Shown here: positions 43,845 through 63,626 of the stretch, piece by piece
Numbering within the stretch: position 1 is the first letter of the stretch
Layout: every line of letters starts with the position of its first letter
Assembly (NCBI GenBank): GCA_036852015.1
Contig: JAANDG010000138.1
Span: forward strand, 124,001 to 188,000
Reading direction: 5' to 3'
DNA from: Pelodera strongyloides
Taxonomy: Eukaryota > Nematoda > Chromadorea > Rhabditida > Rhabditidae
DNA length: 64,000 nucleotides
The notes under the pieces: model-generated
The model's database searches: none
Seen by the model: only the letters and a program-made list of their open reading frames with translations
What the model was told of the DNA's origin: nothing
Position numbers and translations under genes: made by a program

Positions 43845-45933
43845 CTGAAAACCGTTGAAATTATCGTTTGTCTACAAGAAAACTACACGAACATCACGCA
43901 ATGATCGTGCATAAGCAACGACAAGATGTGATCACCGTGTAATCGTCTTTTGGTTTTTTTTTCAAGTAAAAACATGAGCAGCAACGGCGCACAGACTGTA
44001 TAATAGTGTATAGTGCTATTTTATTCCTTTTGCAACAATATTCCAAATGCATAATGTCAAAACTCATTGCTAATCATATCGGTCATATGTTTGCGTTTAC
44101 ATGTCGTTTTTAATTTTCATCCTCGGATGCACACCTTTTGGTGTATTTAATAAATCAATAAATCAATAGTTCCTACTACGCTTACGCACACGCGTAATTT
44201 AGTAGCTACAGTATTGGATGTCCTGACGACGACTACGGTACGCTAATTTCTGATTGACTTAGGGTTAAAAGGCCGACATCAAATTAAATAAATCATTTGA
44301 ATATGATATGTTTCGTGGTTTTTACGTAAAGGTAAATACTTTACCTTGTTTGCTGTGCACCACTAAATCATTTGCTCACAATAACAACGCATTCTATTAG
44401 AAACTAATACAGATAAATCTCTAAATCAATAATTAAAAAAATCTCTTGACAATAAGAACTTTGTATGTCCAATGTATATAACTATTGTATACAAAATAAG
44501 AAAGTAAACACAATTAAATATAAAATATAATGCTTGAGAAAAATAGTACTGTATTAATTAGTTTAATTAATTACCACAAAAGTTTGCAAGTAAAAGGACA
44601 TATTTTAATAATATAAATAAAACAATAAAATAAAAATAAGCCGAAGAATGTAACACAAGAAAGGGAAAGCGGGTTATTTTGCTATTGAATTGATCGAGTT
44701 GAAAAAGAGGGTGCAGACAGATAAGAACAACAAACTACAACACGAGCAAAGAAAGGAAAACGCGATAAAAACAAGGAACGCGGTTCCCAACTTTAAAGCG
44801 GTATGACACGTGGTTTTTGTGCCCTTCTGTTTCTGTGTATCTGCATACAATGGAACAAATAAACAGTATGCACATTAGATAAAAATTCATTTAGTAAATT
44901 AGATTATGTTTAGTAGAAAAATAAATAAAAGAGTGTGCAATTCATGAACCATTGCCAAAAATATAGGGATCGTTATCTAACGAATTGGAGCAACGAATCC
45001 TTGCGTGTACCTAAAAAAGCTCGAAAAGAGCTGCGATACTTTCGCACTAAAGGAGACTGATGAAACTTGAGTGGTGCGCGGCTAGCAACTGACCGTGACT
45101 AGCCGAAAAATATTTGCCGCGCGGCTAAACATAGGCTACCTCGTTTTATGGCCGCGCATTGTAAATTCCTTTTCCGGCACAAATGTTTCTCATGCGGCTA
45201 TCATAAATTCATGCGAAAAGCCAACATAGTATGGTTTTGTTTTCACACAAAACTTCTTTTCCACTCAAATTCCTGTCCTATTTCCTCCAACTTTATTATA
45301 TTTTAGCCCATATCAATACGCATGGCAGTGTCACCACTTCGAAGACATATCTAAATAAAATAAAAAATCTTTTGCGCTTCAAGAGCGTGCACCTTTATTC
45401 AAGCGTGGTACAATTCAGCTTCCAAGTGAGCTTTTGACTTGTTCGCAGAGGTTTTGAGCATTAGGTGACGAGTTCCGGATGACAAATTGTTCGACGTCTT
45501 CGGGCTAGGGCCAGGAGGGATCCAATGGGGGTTTACAAGTATGCTGAAAATTTACCGTATCTTGGAACTGGAACTCCACGAGAATATTTTTTTCTCATAT
45601 TATATATGCAGGTTTCGTGCAGAAATACGGTAGCATTGACAGAATCACCGAGATTTTTGGGATACTTGCAATCCCCATAAAGAGCCTGATTAGGACTCCC
45701 ACGTTCTAACTACCTTGCAATACCCGCGCCATGTAGTCTTACTTAAAATAAATAAAGATTATTTGTTTGAAAACATTCCTTGTTGAAAACTCGTTACCCA
45801 AGAAGAATGATGCGATTTCAGAAGTTTGTTTTGTTTTTCTTTGCATATTATCACTACCTGATGATAGTTCATTAAAAAAAATACAGACACAGATTATTCT
45901 AGCAATCTCGTAGTCTCGTAGTCAAAGAAACTA

Positions 45934-46115
45934 AAGTAAAATAACGAGCGGTTTTTGAAGCGTAGGGTGGTGGACAATTTCATTCGTATAATATTTATGC
46001 TAACTGGGGTTGAGTTGATTTAGATTTTTTATTCAGCTTATTTGCATAAGATGCGTGGGTTGCATGGGAATCCGACACTAAATACTTTTTAAAAACCGGC
46101 TGCTATTTCGCTTTA
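45934..46115. mobile_element. Family A inverted-repeat element, degraded ends
   Basis: The left end AAAGTAAAATAACGAGCGGT continues TTTTGAAGCGTA. The right end reads TTTTTAAAAACCGGCTGCTA, then TTTCGCTTTA. The middle TTTATGCTAACTGGGGTTGA and ATTTGCATAAG matches copy 2 at 15958-16119. The terminal TTAA is mutated on both sides. Confidence 0.7.
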
Positions 46116-46354
46116 CCTTCACAGTGGACTTTTACTCTTAGAGTTGTAATTTCACTTAATCCGAGTGATTCTCAGAAACTCTCCTTTTCATCCATTCAGT
46201 TGCATTTCATCACCAAACTGTACTGGTGTGTCATAAGTCTGATAACGTTTTAGGTTAGGTGTTTACTTGAGTCTTTATTCAAAACACTGACTGTCTTACT
46301 CGAACCATAACCATGGAGGTTACAACCTCTATGATTTCAAACTCTGAGTGCGAC

Positions 46355-46843
46355 TTAAAGGGATAGGTTCATCTCAAATCACCCCTCTTTTTATTGTTTT
46401 TATTGATAATAACACAAATATCATTCACAATGAAAATTAAATCAATCACAGAACAATACGACTCGCAGAAGAAGCTTCCTTTATTGGAAGCTGGTTGATC
46501 GGAAGCCAAAATCTAAACTCAAAAACTAATACCGTACACAGATCGAGCGGGCTAATGGCAATTAGCCAAGTTACAAACTACACTCGGCAGGTCATTATTT
46601 CCCGTGTATTATCATTTAATTCGCTTTTGGCTATTTGCCATTAGCCCGCTTATTGCCAGTGTACGGTATTAGTTTTTGAGTTTAGATTTTGGCTTCCGAT
46701 CAACTAGCTTCCAATAAAGGAAGCTTCTTCTTCGAGGAGTATTGTTCTGTGATTGATTTAATTTTCATTGTGAATGATTATTGTGTTATTATCAATAAAA
46801 ACAATAAAAAGAGAGGTGATTTGAGATGAACCTATCCCTTTAA
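46355..46843. mobile_element. TTAAAGGGATAGG hairpin element
   Basis: Arms of about 190 bp are near-perfect reverse complements, from TTAAAGGGATAGGTTCATCT to AGATGAACCTATCCCTTTAA. The arms include GAAGCTTCCTTTATTGGAAG and its mirror. The loop is only about 90 bp. There is no coding capacity. The total is about 489 bp with TTAA at both ends. Confidence 0.88.
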
Positions 46844-48613
46844 TTTCTTGTAGTGTTCAAAAAACAGCTCACCCCTCTCCCTTTAAAAACCAGAATCCCT
46901 TCTGACAGACGATCGCACCCGATCTGCTATATCTATAACGGGATCCGATCTATTCACGGGGTCCATTCCTATGATTGGCCCTTCTGGTTATTGTCCCAGT
47001 CCCCGGTGTTGATGGGGCTGAGTGTCTCTTGCTGTTGCCTTTTGCTTTAAAGTCGACGTCCGGTCGTCGACCAATCGGCTGCCCGTTCTCTAGAGCTCTA
47101 CCCTCTATTCATGTCTCTGGCGTTCTCCGCTCTGTTCTCTATCCCTATCTCTGTTGTCGTCGACCTCCTCGAACGCCACACTCTCTCGCCAGCGGAGGTG
47201 GTGCACAGTTCTCGGAACTGCGTACACTCTGTAAATATCTCGGTAAATATGCTTCTGTCCGGCTTCTCTACCGTCTCTCCGGAATGGACACTCTTTAGGG
47301 GAGGAACTTCTCAAACTCTCCTCTTTTTAAGCACTATCTGGACTGCTGAAAGCAATCACACAAAGAAGTCCATGTTCTTCCAGCAACTAATCACATAATC
47401 AAAAAGAAAAACGAGGAAAAAGATTGTTTGAATTTCTTGCCTAAGTCGCAATGCTCGGCAAAACGTCGTGAGATTAAAAATATACGCACATGGGTTAGCG
47501 GACGTGACAAAGAAATGGAAAGTTCTCAATAACGGTTACTGTATAGTTATTGGTGCGCTGCAAGTTCCATGAGCTGGGAGGACTGATAATAATCCAGAGC
47601 GATTATAACTTTTACTCCGAGATAAAAACTTTTTGCATGCATTTCTAAAATTGTATGTCTAGTGCTAGTGGCGTACTCGGGTACGATTTCGGTATCCATG
47701 TCAAACTTTGAACGCCAGGTCATCGTCTGTATTTTTATTCTTCTTTGGTTGGATTTTATGGTTTCGATTATTACTAAACGCTAATGGGGTTTGCAAGTAT
47801 GCCAAAACCCGTGCCTTTTCCTCGCAAGTATCAATTCGCAAAATCGTGTGCAATTTACCGTAATTTTGATGCATCCGCGCTATAGAAAATCCGCCATCAA
47901 AGCGGGGAGAGACCATACTTGCAAACCCCATAAAATATCATTTGGGAACAGACAAGAGGATACATGGAGTACTACGGATTCTAATGAATCTTTTAGTTTT
48001 CAGACTCGGTTATTGCCTCTCAATGAAACTTGGGTCAACTAATTGGAAAAAATATTTTTGGCAGGCTACTCGCCATTCCACTGAATAATTCGCCCAGACT
48101 TCTGCTATATTACCGAAATAGCACCGATAAAGTAGCCTGATGTACACAAATTGGAACTTTTAATCTTTATATGTGGCTTTTCAATATGTTGCACAAGAAC
48201 AAACACCAACAAACCAAGAATACATTTATACATATATTTTGTATAGTAGAATTGTATTCCTGAGCGGTAGGAAGAAAAACAAGCGATAATTTTTTGCGTT
48301 CGTAGAGATGCGTTGAGACATAAGGGGGATATTTAAAAACAGAACTTCAATACAATATTAATTTGCATAATCAATAAAGGTGATATGTTGATAAAACGTG
48401 TAGAGTGACATGGATGTAAGTGTACACATGACAACGAAAAGAGTATGCAATCGAGGGAGAGTGCGCGAGAAGCGAGACACTTGGGTGTTATCGATTGGTT
48501 GAGCGGTTTTTGATCGATCGATATTTTGATAACGATCGATAAAAATTCTTGATGGCACGATATAGTGTGGAGACCGGGGAGAGTTTGAGCGACGGCGGAG
48601 GGTACGGTAGAAT

Positions 48614-50559
<1,946 letters not shown>

Positions 50560-50578
50560 GTTTATGTATAGGGTTTAC
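50560..50578 (-). promoter_or_regulatory. Actin copy 1 leader GTAAACCCTATACATAAAC
   Basis: The 19-nt leader follows an acceptor (AACTTTCAG) and precedes the ATG. It is nearly the same in the other actin copies (55716-55733 and 61664-61682). It starts with GTAAAC, which directly after CAG also resembles a donor site. Confidence 0.7.
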
Positions 50579-51149
50579 CTGAAAGTTAGAGAAGTAAATT
50601 TTGGCAAAACTGTGATCATAGCAATGATTGACGTCCGGGAAAAGAATGAAGGAAATGCAGCAAAAGTGCCCATTGTTAAGGGTTCATCTACAAACAAGGA
50701 AGGTTCATGTTTCTTTCAGAAAGAGATTTCAGATTTCAGAACTACCGTAGAATCAACGATGTATTTGCAAGCGATTCTACTAATAAAAATTGAGCATAAG
50801 ACAAATTAGCGGCCGCAAGCTTGCACGTTGTTAATGAAAGAACAATACAGCAGTCTTCGGTTGTCAATCTAACGGGTAGATAATGCATAAATTAAACACC
50901 ATGGCACAACATTTGAATAATAAAAGAGTTGTAATCCGGCGATTGCATGAAATGTTTTCGTCGAGAGGTTGAGACATTCAAGGGAACGGGGACCGTGGTG
51001 AACGGTCCACAGTGACAGTTTGGGTACTGGCCACTTGCATACACATACAGGCCTAGAGCACCAGAGAAGGGAGGGACACTATTTGCTGTAGGAGGCGGAG
51101 CCGCGCAGCTTGAGTGAATTCTCTACAGTCTTTACCTCATTTGAAGATA

Positions 51150-51445
51150 TGCAGAGAGGAGAGAGAGAGAGAGATCGACAGTCTTCATCCCACAGGGCGC
51201 GAGAGATAGGAGAGAAAAGAGTCTAGAGAGAGAGAGAGAGAGAGAGGGACAGTGAGGGAGAGAGGGAGGCAGGATGAGAGAGTGAGAAAGAGAGGGAGAG
51301 AAAGATAGGTCTGCAGTCTTGATCCCATTGAGGGTGTGTGAGAGAGAGATAGGAGAGAAAGGAGACCAGAGAGAGAGGGATAGAGACAGGGAGGGAGAAG
51401 GAGAAAGTGGGGGAGAGAGGGAGAGAGAGGGAGAGAGAGAAGACA
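51150..51445 (+). repeat. GA-rich block with internal segmental duplication
   Basis: CAGTCTTCATCCCACAGGGC (about 51179) and CAGTCTTGATCCCATTGAGG (about 51313) both lead into GAGAGATAGGAGAGAAA(A/G)GAG. The block is therefore a tandem duplication of about 130 bp within a GA tract. Ser/Leu-rich frames on the minus strand are artefacts. Confidence 0.85.
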
Positions 51446-52588
51446 GTTCGAGGGTATGCACACACCGCGCGCATATTGCAACTAGAGGGACCTAAGGAGC
51501 CCGTTCCTGGAAAAGAGAGAAATGTCCGAAGAACGTTCTGAAAGACTGGCGAGACTTTATGAAATAGCAAAATAGGGATTTTTTTTAGATTTTAGATACC
51601 ATACCTTAGGGGCGAAGGTAAGGTCTTTAAGGTACCACTTCGATGCCTAGCCACAAAACAACTCTTGCTTATAACAATGTTCCGTAACTAGTGTATCCTT
51701 AGAATCCAGAGAAATTTACACCACTGCTGGCACTACTAGGCTCACTAGGGTAGAGTTGTTTATTCTGACAGCAATAATATCCCTGAAAAAGGTGAATGGT
51801 CCATGCTAATTTCACTAAGTCCCCCACATTTTCATATGCTAATCCCAATGGTCCCTCTACATTCAAATTTCGTCCCCGTGTGTTGGCAGAGCCAGACGAA
51901 AAGCATAAGAAGAAGTATAGAGCGCGCATTACACTGCGGATTGGGCCGGCACGGTCCGGCTGCTCCGAGAGGCAGAGAAACACAGTTGCGCAGTTTATGA
52001 GAAGGAGTAGAAAAAGTGAATGGACCACATATGCATAGTGCAGAGTTGGACGCGCGGCAAATGCAAATTATCGAGGGAAGTTCTTGGCAGTTAGCCAGTG
52101 GAAAATTTATGAAAGAGAACTAAGCGCTGACTCTGTATTGTAAAATATATGACCCAGTGCTAGTTGATAGACGAAGATAAAAGATATACGACACAGTTAA
52201 ACATGATATATAAATAATCGCAGCTTTACAATTGATACTTTTTATTATTATGAGGCTATCAATTTCATATTGGTTGAAACTATATGCTGTGTTTATTTAT
52301 TAGATGTCAGGATTGAATATTACTAACAATAATCGCCTATTATGATAAAGTGTCTACCGGATCTAAATTTTTCACAGAAAAAACATGCAGAATTTCTATA
52401 GAAAAAAAAAGAAAATATTAGGAGATGGATAACATACATAACAGGATAACAGACATAACAGTTTTGTTTTACAAACTAACGCCAATATTCGTTTGTAGAA
52501 ACGTACAATTCAAAGAGATGTATTAGTTTAGCTAACCATAAGCGTTGGCCAGCTACAATACAGTACAGAGGGAAGGACACTGTAGGTT

Positions 52589-52662
52589 CTCTCTCTCTCC
52601 TTCTCTCTCTTCTTCTCTCTCTCTCTCTCTCCCTCTCTCTCTCTCTATTTTCTTCCTCTCCT
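52589..52662 (+). repeat. (CT)n tract
   Basis: CT dinucleotides with TTCTT interruptions, in the spacer of actin copies 1 and 2. Confidence 0.9.
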
Positions 52663-53211
52663 TAAATTATTTGCTCTCGTGCAAGTTTCTAGGAACCCGC
52701 AGATTAGAACGGAACTCTGATCGTTGCGTTTCCAAATTATCATCCGTCAAGTTAACAGAGCCCCGTAAGAAGTGGGCCAAAGAAGCAAGAACAAGCAAAC
52801 ATAGGAAAGACAGAAAGAAAGTGAAAAGAAAGTTCTCGAAGGGACGAAAGAATAATTAACTATAAGAAGAATATGTAATGGGGAAATTGTTTGGTTTGTT
52901 TTGAAAGCATAAAGGCGGATGTAGATGTAGATGTAGCATGGGCTTCAAAAAGGTTAACGACTTTATTTTGACTGCAAACATTTCTCTTGTATAATTAGCG
53001 CGGAGATTTCTCATTGGGATTATTAGAAGAAGAAAGAAATTAAAAATTATTTATAGTAAATAAGTAACAGTTAGTAAATGGCTAGTTGAGGGGTGACGCT
53101 GTGGGTTTATTGAGATCAGATCTGTTGCACATTTGGATATATGATGATGGACAGTGTCAAGTCAGTGACCCCTCCCATCTAGATGGAGGTCGACCTTACT
53201 GTATATGGAGA

Positions 53212-53265
53212 TATTGAGAGGGAGAGAGAGAGGGAGAGAGAGATAGAGAGGAGAGATAGAGAGTT
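53212..53265 (+). repeat. (GA)n tract
   Basis: GA repeat with GGGA and GATAGAGA interruptions. Confidence 0.9.
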
Positions 53266-54284
53266 AGAAGCACATTCTCACCGTTGTAGGACGAGAGACA
53301 CTGACAATTAGATTGCACAGAGAGCAGGGGATTTGAAGAGTTCACGTAGACGTAGAAGTAACACAGAAGAAGTATTTAGAGGAGTTGTTTACTAGTGATA
53401 TCACCCCTATGTATGATGTTTGTTTCCGAAGACGCCTACCATTTCGGAGTTTCAGGATATGTTACATGTAAGCACTTGACAATATCAGCCTATGGTTCTA
53501 TTGTACTAGCCACAAAAGTTCAAAAGGCAGAAAAGACTTAGAAGAAAAGTAGGTACATTGCCAAAACTAACTATTGACAGTCCTACGTTGGGTGCCCCGA
53601 TTCCGATACTACAGTAAGTTAAGAAAACAGACCTTGTTGCTATGTTTCCTATGACTTATACAGACTAAAACCATGTAATCCATGCAAAGAAACACGGCTG
53701 CTCTGTCAAAAAATATTTACCTAATTACTCACTCTCTAAGCAGTTCAGCAACACAGTAATTAGATAAATGTTATGTGACTGTTTTTGTTGACAATGTGTC
53801 TGATTCATTATTTTTAGACATAAAACAGTATTTCGGCTAAAGACTTAGTGAATGTGCAAGCCCTATGACTGAAAGCCGCTCTTGTTTGTGACTATGAAAG
53901 AAGATCTTACTTTTCAAAAGTGCTAAATAATTTGGAGTTAGCCTATAGTAGACCTGGAGAACTTATGCACCCATGGAACAAAGGGCATACGAACAGATTG
54001 ACGAAACCATAGACTTCCCTAAAACTATGCCCAACTATTTATATAAAGATGACGGTCCCTCGTTTTGTGATCGCTGAATAGCGGGGGATCACTTGGGTGC
54101 TTTTTGTGTTGTTCCTAGTTCCTGGGATGCGTCACAACTGCTTCTCTCTCTCGCATTTCACCCCCGGTGCCCCCGATTTCCCAGTAACGATTTGGCGTGG
54201 TGCTGGGACTTTGCCGATCAATCAATTGCCAATTCCCAGAATGAATTTGCAAAGAAAAGGGAAGAGATTGGGGAAGATGAGAGA

Positions 54285-54495
54285 GACGAGAGTGCGAGAG
54301 AAATGATGGAGAGAGGTTTCCCTGAAAAAAAGAGAGTACTGAGATTGAGAGAGATAAGAGGGAGAGAGGTTTTTTCGAAAATCCAGAGAATTGAGATTGC
54401 CAGAGAAAAGAGTGAGAGGGGTTCCCTCGAAAGACGAGAGAGCCGAGAGTGCGAGAGAAAAGTTGGAAGGAGGTTTCCTCCCTCGCAGAGAGTAC
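54285..54495 (+). repeat. Degenerate minisatellite, period about 50-60 bp
   Basis: Three to four units of the form GAGAGGTTTCCCTGAAAAAA, then GAGAG...GAGATTGAGAGAGAAAAGAG, are recognisable by the GGTTT/GGTTCCCTCGAAA core. The array ends just upstream of the TATAAAAGG sequence at about 54500. Confidence 0.65.
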
Positions 54496-54498
54496 GTC

Positions 54499-54507
54499 CC
54501 ATATAAA
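54499..54507 (+). promoter_or_regulatory. Possible TATA box for actin copy 2
   Basis: CCATATAAAAGGAGC contains TATAAAAGG, a good TATA match, placed directly after the minisatellite. It lies 1.2 kb upstream of the spliced leader, which would fit a long 5' UTR intron. The evidence is motif only. Confidence 0.3.
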
Positions 54508-55715
54508 AGGAGCACCAGCTGGGAGTGTGACAGTCCACCCCGGGGTCAAGTCCGGGAGTGTTTACCCTAACAATTGCGATCTTTTCCCCAGGGAGACTTA
54601 TACCCTCACGTCACTAACTCGCCACTTCATATAATCTCTAGCGGCTTAGCGCTTAGGACTTATTGTTAGCACTTGGCGCCCTCAAGTTTGTTTATCTTCT
54701 ATATATGCACAATAGCAACACAGGTAACAACTCAACAACTTGGCTTTAGCATTGTTGACAAAGAATTATCATTTTAAAACTAGACTACATTTTTGGCTCT
54801 TTGTAAATTTCGTTTATTACAAAGTAAATAAACCCGCCGAAAAGTAAAGGCTTAGGCTTTGGCCCACACTTCTGTAGTAAGAGTATATCCCGATTCGCTG
54901 ATAGATTAATATTTTCTGCTGTATTATTTGTAGTTCGTTCATTTACCTTACCACTTGATAATTGAGGAGTCGAAAACTTGCATGGGCAGTTAGAAACAAT
55001 TATTTATTTTTCCGTTCCCTCCCAGACTTTTTTCTTGAATCTCTGGGCTTTGGCTGGGGACCGCTTCCCACGGATAAACGGATGGAAGCGATTCTAGGAA
55101 TCGGCGGTCTCCGCCCCTCTCATTATTCCAGGAAGTCTATCTATCTTCTTGAGAGATCAGACAAACAGAGATAGGGGGCGGAGCCTCGCGGAACTGAATC
55201 TGATATTTCCTTTCAATTTATTCTAATTCCGCAATGAATATCATCTGTTCGGCATAGTTTCAAACTAGTATACCTACTCTTGCTTTGTTAGAACTAGCAA
55301 TAAGTTGAAGAATTGTCCCATAAAATTCACATAACTGAAACAGAAGTTTGAGAATTGTTAGATAATCAAGCTCTACACTTTTGTAATCCTATCTTATCTT
55401 ATTCTTAGAAAATCTTTTATAAGTAGATAAGTCGCGGATTTATAGCGTGTTAGCTATATTTTTTATATTCTCCATCCAACAATCTAATAAAGTCATACTA
55501 TAACGTGTAATGTTTTCACTTTATGTTTTAACAATAGAGCCACATCTCATTCTGGTTTGTATTTAATGATTCCCCTATGTAATACCGCATATGAAGCTAT
55601 GTCCTAATATAACTTTATTGTAAAACTTTCTTTGTATGGGTTCGTTTGACATGTATAATCTCCATCTCCGCTTTGTTTATACTTGTTCACAATATCTAAA
55701 CCTCTCCTTTTCCAG

Positions 55716-55733
55716 GTAAACCCTATAAAAAAC
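55716..55733 (+). promoter_or_regulatory. Actin copy 2 leader GTAAACCCTATAAAAAAC
   Basis: The 18-nt leader lies between acceptor CTCCTTTTCCAG and the ATG and is conserved with the other two copies. A 5' UTR intron, or a trans-spliced leader, is implied. Confidence 0.7.
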
Positions 55734-58279
<2,546 letters not shown>

Positions 58280-58370
58280 ATGCTACGTGTATTTGTACTA
58301 TATGTTTTCCCCGCCCCGCCCACATTTTATCCCATTTACGTGTGTCTGTGATAAAAGTGCAAAAAAACCT

Positions 58371-58376
58371 AATAAA
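58371..58376 (+). terminator. Poly(A) signal of actin copy 2
   Basis: AATAAA in the context AAAAAACCTAATAAATGC, about 90 bp past the stop codon. Confidence 0.6.
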
Positions 58377-59872
58377 TGCTTTAAACATAAAATACGTGTT
58401 TATGCAAGATAGATACCATTTATTTAAACGTTAGGATCCAAACACGTCACGAGAAAAAATATAACTAGAACCTAAGTTTCAGTCGAGTAGTAAAAACTCA
58501 TACAAAAAAAATTATAGCATTTGTACGCAGGGACATGGTCTTTATTGTTTTGCACATAGGTTCTGAGTAATGTGTTTGTGATTCTAACTAAATCTACAGT
58601 ACCTTTGTGTTAGAGTTTTATTCTCCAACAACTGTAGAGAGATCTGTGTTACAGACCTAGAAATTAACAACTGAATATTATATCATATTCCTGCGATGCT
58701 GTTTGATTGGTTCTACCTAAAATATCTCTAGGTCACAGAGGGCGTAAACCCGTAAACGCTTCGAAGCAGGCACATCTTGATGCATAAGGTTTACTTGCAA
58801 AGATCAACCAATAAATCAATCAACAGCAGTCCTATAAACAAAATTTAACCAGATGAAAATTAAAAATTAAAGGGTCAGGCTTCAGGCTCAAGAGAGAACA
58901 ACTATGCGATAAATGTCTCATATTGTGCACCTGAGCCCTTCGGTTAGATTGTGAAAACCAAGTTCAAAACTAACCATAAGCTAGTAATTTGGTCGTATGG
59001 TTGGCAGTTAGCACCTGTTTTCATCATCATATATTACTTTGGAAATCGCCGCTGAAAATTGGTTCCCTAAATTGATGGTAGCATGAACAAAGCTGGCTGC
59101 TTTCTGACGATCATCATTGTCAATTTTTTGCAATAAATAAACAAATAACATACCCCATTTTGCTGTTGTGTTGCAACATTACCGTATGTGCACTCTTTGC
59201 GATAGATACGTTTCATTTTTACTAGACATATTTGCCCGTCATTAGATTCATATGACAACGCCCGATAACTTCCAAGTTTGGCTGAGGGTAAGCTACGTGC
59301 GAGATGGCAATATTGCGACTTTAAGTTGTGAATGTACTAATTTTGCCCAATCACATAAATACATAAAAATTAAAATCTGCCAGTCACCGTAAAAGCATTG
59401 GCATGTTGCTAATATGTACGATTACAGCAAAACAACATGGGATGCCGACGAAATATTAATAAGAATTCCATTAAATACGTAAATTTAACCTTTTCTGTTA
59501 AAGTTTTCATTTCCGTTGAACCTCGGCTGAGGGGCAAAAGGATACGTTTTTGTGGCCCATATACAACGGTTCCGCGAAAAAGCCAAAGTTTAGCCCGCAT
59601 CACTACAGGAAATTGGAAAAGAGGAAGTAAATACGAGTTAACCAATAAATGTATGAATATTTTAATATGAGAATATATTTTGAAGGTATTTTCTCTCAAT
59701 CAATGCCATACAACTCTGCTCCAAAATGCATTTGGCCTCTGAAACACGGAACGACTTTGTTGCCAAGGATGATTCCGAGAACCCTCAGCTGTGTTTGCGA
59801 CGGAATAAAATTTTAGGTGATTGGTCTTTTCATTTCATACCCACACACACCTGTGTTTTCTATAGTTCCTCC

Positions 59873-59934
59873 TCCAAACCTCTCCCTTAATCTCTCTCTC
59901 TCTCTTTCCCTCTCTTTTAATCTCTCTTTATCAT

Positions 59935-59976
<42 letters not shown>

Positions 59977-60055
59977 CCGTAAACAATGACTGCAGAGGTA
60001 GAGAGACGTAGGAGAGCTAGAGAAAGAGAGAAAGAGACAAAGAAAAAGAGAGGCA
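59873..60055 (+). repeat. (CT)n followed by (GA)n, potential hairpin
   Basis: About 95 bp of CT-rich repeat is followed after some 25 bp by about 55 bp of GA-rich repeat. The two arms are complementary. Confidence 0.85.
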
Positions 60056-60877
60056 GAAGCCAATGATTTCGGGAATTTGCCACAACTGCTCTTCTTTATA
60101 ACACAACCCACTCAATTAGCTCTTTTTGTTCGATCACCCACTAATTATTTACCGTATATATAAGCACAGGTGAGGGCGTAACGCAGAATACTTTATTGTG
60201 CTTGCCGCTTTCATTTGGTAAACATTACAATTCGTTTTCGCAGATTCGAATTCGGACACGTTATTTTCCATTTATTTTCTTTATTCTCTTATACATACCA
60301 GTTGTATAGCATAGACATCCAGTGTACCCGTAATATTGAATTAATAATAGGATAAGAGACAAGGCGAACTTCTTATGCTTATGCAAAATTGTAATATTTA
60401 TTTAAATATAATCGATAATCACCATTGTTGAATTAGAGTAAAACCTTTGCCTTGTCTTTTACTCGATTACTCATAAGCGGCTCTGCCCCAGCATTTACTA
60501 AAACTAGCCTTATTCCATTCACTAGCCTTATTTCCCTTTAGGATCATCTTATTGTTCAGGTTCATTCACTGTCTCGCAGTAGACTCACTCTTTGGTACGA
60601 ATACTAAAAGTTCCCATAATAAAATCGAACAATGCGAACATCTTTGTTAACCTTGTGGCGCCTAATTAACAAATGATGTTGTACCCAAAAGTCCTCCATT
60701 AGAAAAACCAGATGCAGTCTTACAATTAGCGGATGATATGTATTTCCCCAAATTTTGTTTAAATTACAAACAAATGATCAGCTTGAGACTTCACAGTCGT
60801 AATCTGGCACTAGTTTTGTTTGTGATTACCTGTTCGTGGTATTTCTGCCATTGTAAAGGTATGCCAAGGATTGCGAG

Positions 60878-60878
60878 C

Positions 60879-60914
<36 letters not shown>

Positions 60915-60968
60915 CAGAGAGAGAGAGAGGAAGAGAGAGAAAGAGCGAGAGAAAGAGAGAAGGAGAAA
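60878..60968 (+). repeat. (GA)n tract
   Basis: Near-perfect GA repeat with GACAGA and AAGAGA interruptions, about 700 bp upstream of actin copy 3. Confidence 0.9.
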
Positions 60969-61663
60969 AGCGTGGATGTATCCCAGGAATCTCCCCGGGT
61001 GGGTCGCTTCTCTTCTTTTCCCAACGACGGTTGTTGTAATCTCCGCCTACCCGGACCGAACCGTAGGCACACACTCTCAAGAAGACGCCTCACCCACCCA
61101 GAAACACTTGGGCCCCGGCACTAGGCTCCCAGCTCTTAGGACCCACCACATATCTCTGGGACCCATCCTACTACGCCTTTGTTTATCCTTTAGTAAGCTT
61201 ATCATTATATTACCAGATCTTAGATATCATTATGATCCAAGTCTGCCTCACTTTTGTTTTCTTTTAGCTTCCAATTATCTGGATTAGAATTATTCTGCAG
61301 CTTCATTGCTTGACAACCTTACTATTTGGTAGCTCATAGGTGTTTATCACACACATACTATCGTCGGCTAATGTTGAATTTGGTAAATTATAGATTTGAA
61401 TATAAGAGTTTCAGACTTTCGACATAGTCCAAGTTTTTATATAGGTTTCTTTGAATGTATAGTAGCTGCTTCTCTGTATTTGAAACATAAGGATAAATCA
61501 CAGAAACCAATGTCTAAGTCAAAGATCTCCTTCTTATCTCTCAATGATTTTTTTGTTGTGCAATTAGCTGTCAGCTTCAATTTTCATCCCGTTATTGAAA
61601 TTTGCTTATTGGATATGCAGCTTGTCAATTTTTGGACGCAAATTTACTGATTAATAATTGCAG

Positions 61664-61682
61664 GTAAACCTTATACATCAAG
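61664..61682 (+). promoter_or_regulatory. Actin copy 3 leader GTAAACCTTATACATCAAG
   Basis: The 19-nt leader between acceptor TAATAATTGCAG and the ATG matches copy 1 at 16 of 19 positions. It starts with the same GTAAACC. Confidence 0.7.

Positions 61683-63626
<1,944 letters not shown>

Larger units (their letters stand above)
43845..48613. other. Intergenic region between amine oxidase and actin copy 1
   Basis: No supportable coding exon. It should hold the amine oxidase promoter and the 3' end of actin copy 1. A TTAAAGCGGTATGACACGTG element end lies near 44793, a family A copy at 45934-46115, and a long hairpin element at 46355-46843. The stretch 46870-47330 is richer in C and T, with overlapping frames on both strands but no recognised domain. 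Confidence 0.55.
50579..55715. other. Head-to-head intergenic region of actin copies 1 and 2
   Basis: No coding exon is supportable. By position it holds both promoters and the non-coding first exons. It contains a GA-rich block with a duplicated segment (51150-51445), CT (52589-52662) and GA (53212-53265) tracts, and a minisatellite with a period of about 50-60 bp (54285-54495). TATAAAAGG at about 54500 is a plausible TATA box for copy 2, but no start site can be proven. Confidence 0.55.
58377..61663. other. Intergenic region between actin copies 2 and 3
   Basis: No coding exon is supportable. It contains a CT tract followed by a GA tract (59873-60055) and a GA tract (60878-60968). GTATATATAAGCACAGG at about 60154 is a possible TATA-containing promoter for copy 3. 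Confidence 0.5.

Noticed and set aside
46870..47400. Overlapping frames of 65-107 codons on both strands
   Set aside because: No domain, no splice-consistent neighbour, and the composition is skewed to C and T; not enough to call a gene.
54093..54549. Frames of 97-144 codons on both strands
   Set aside because: They follow the GA-rich minisatellite and have its periodic composition.
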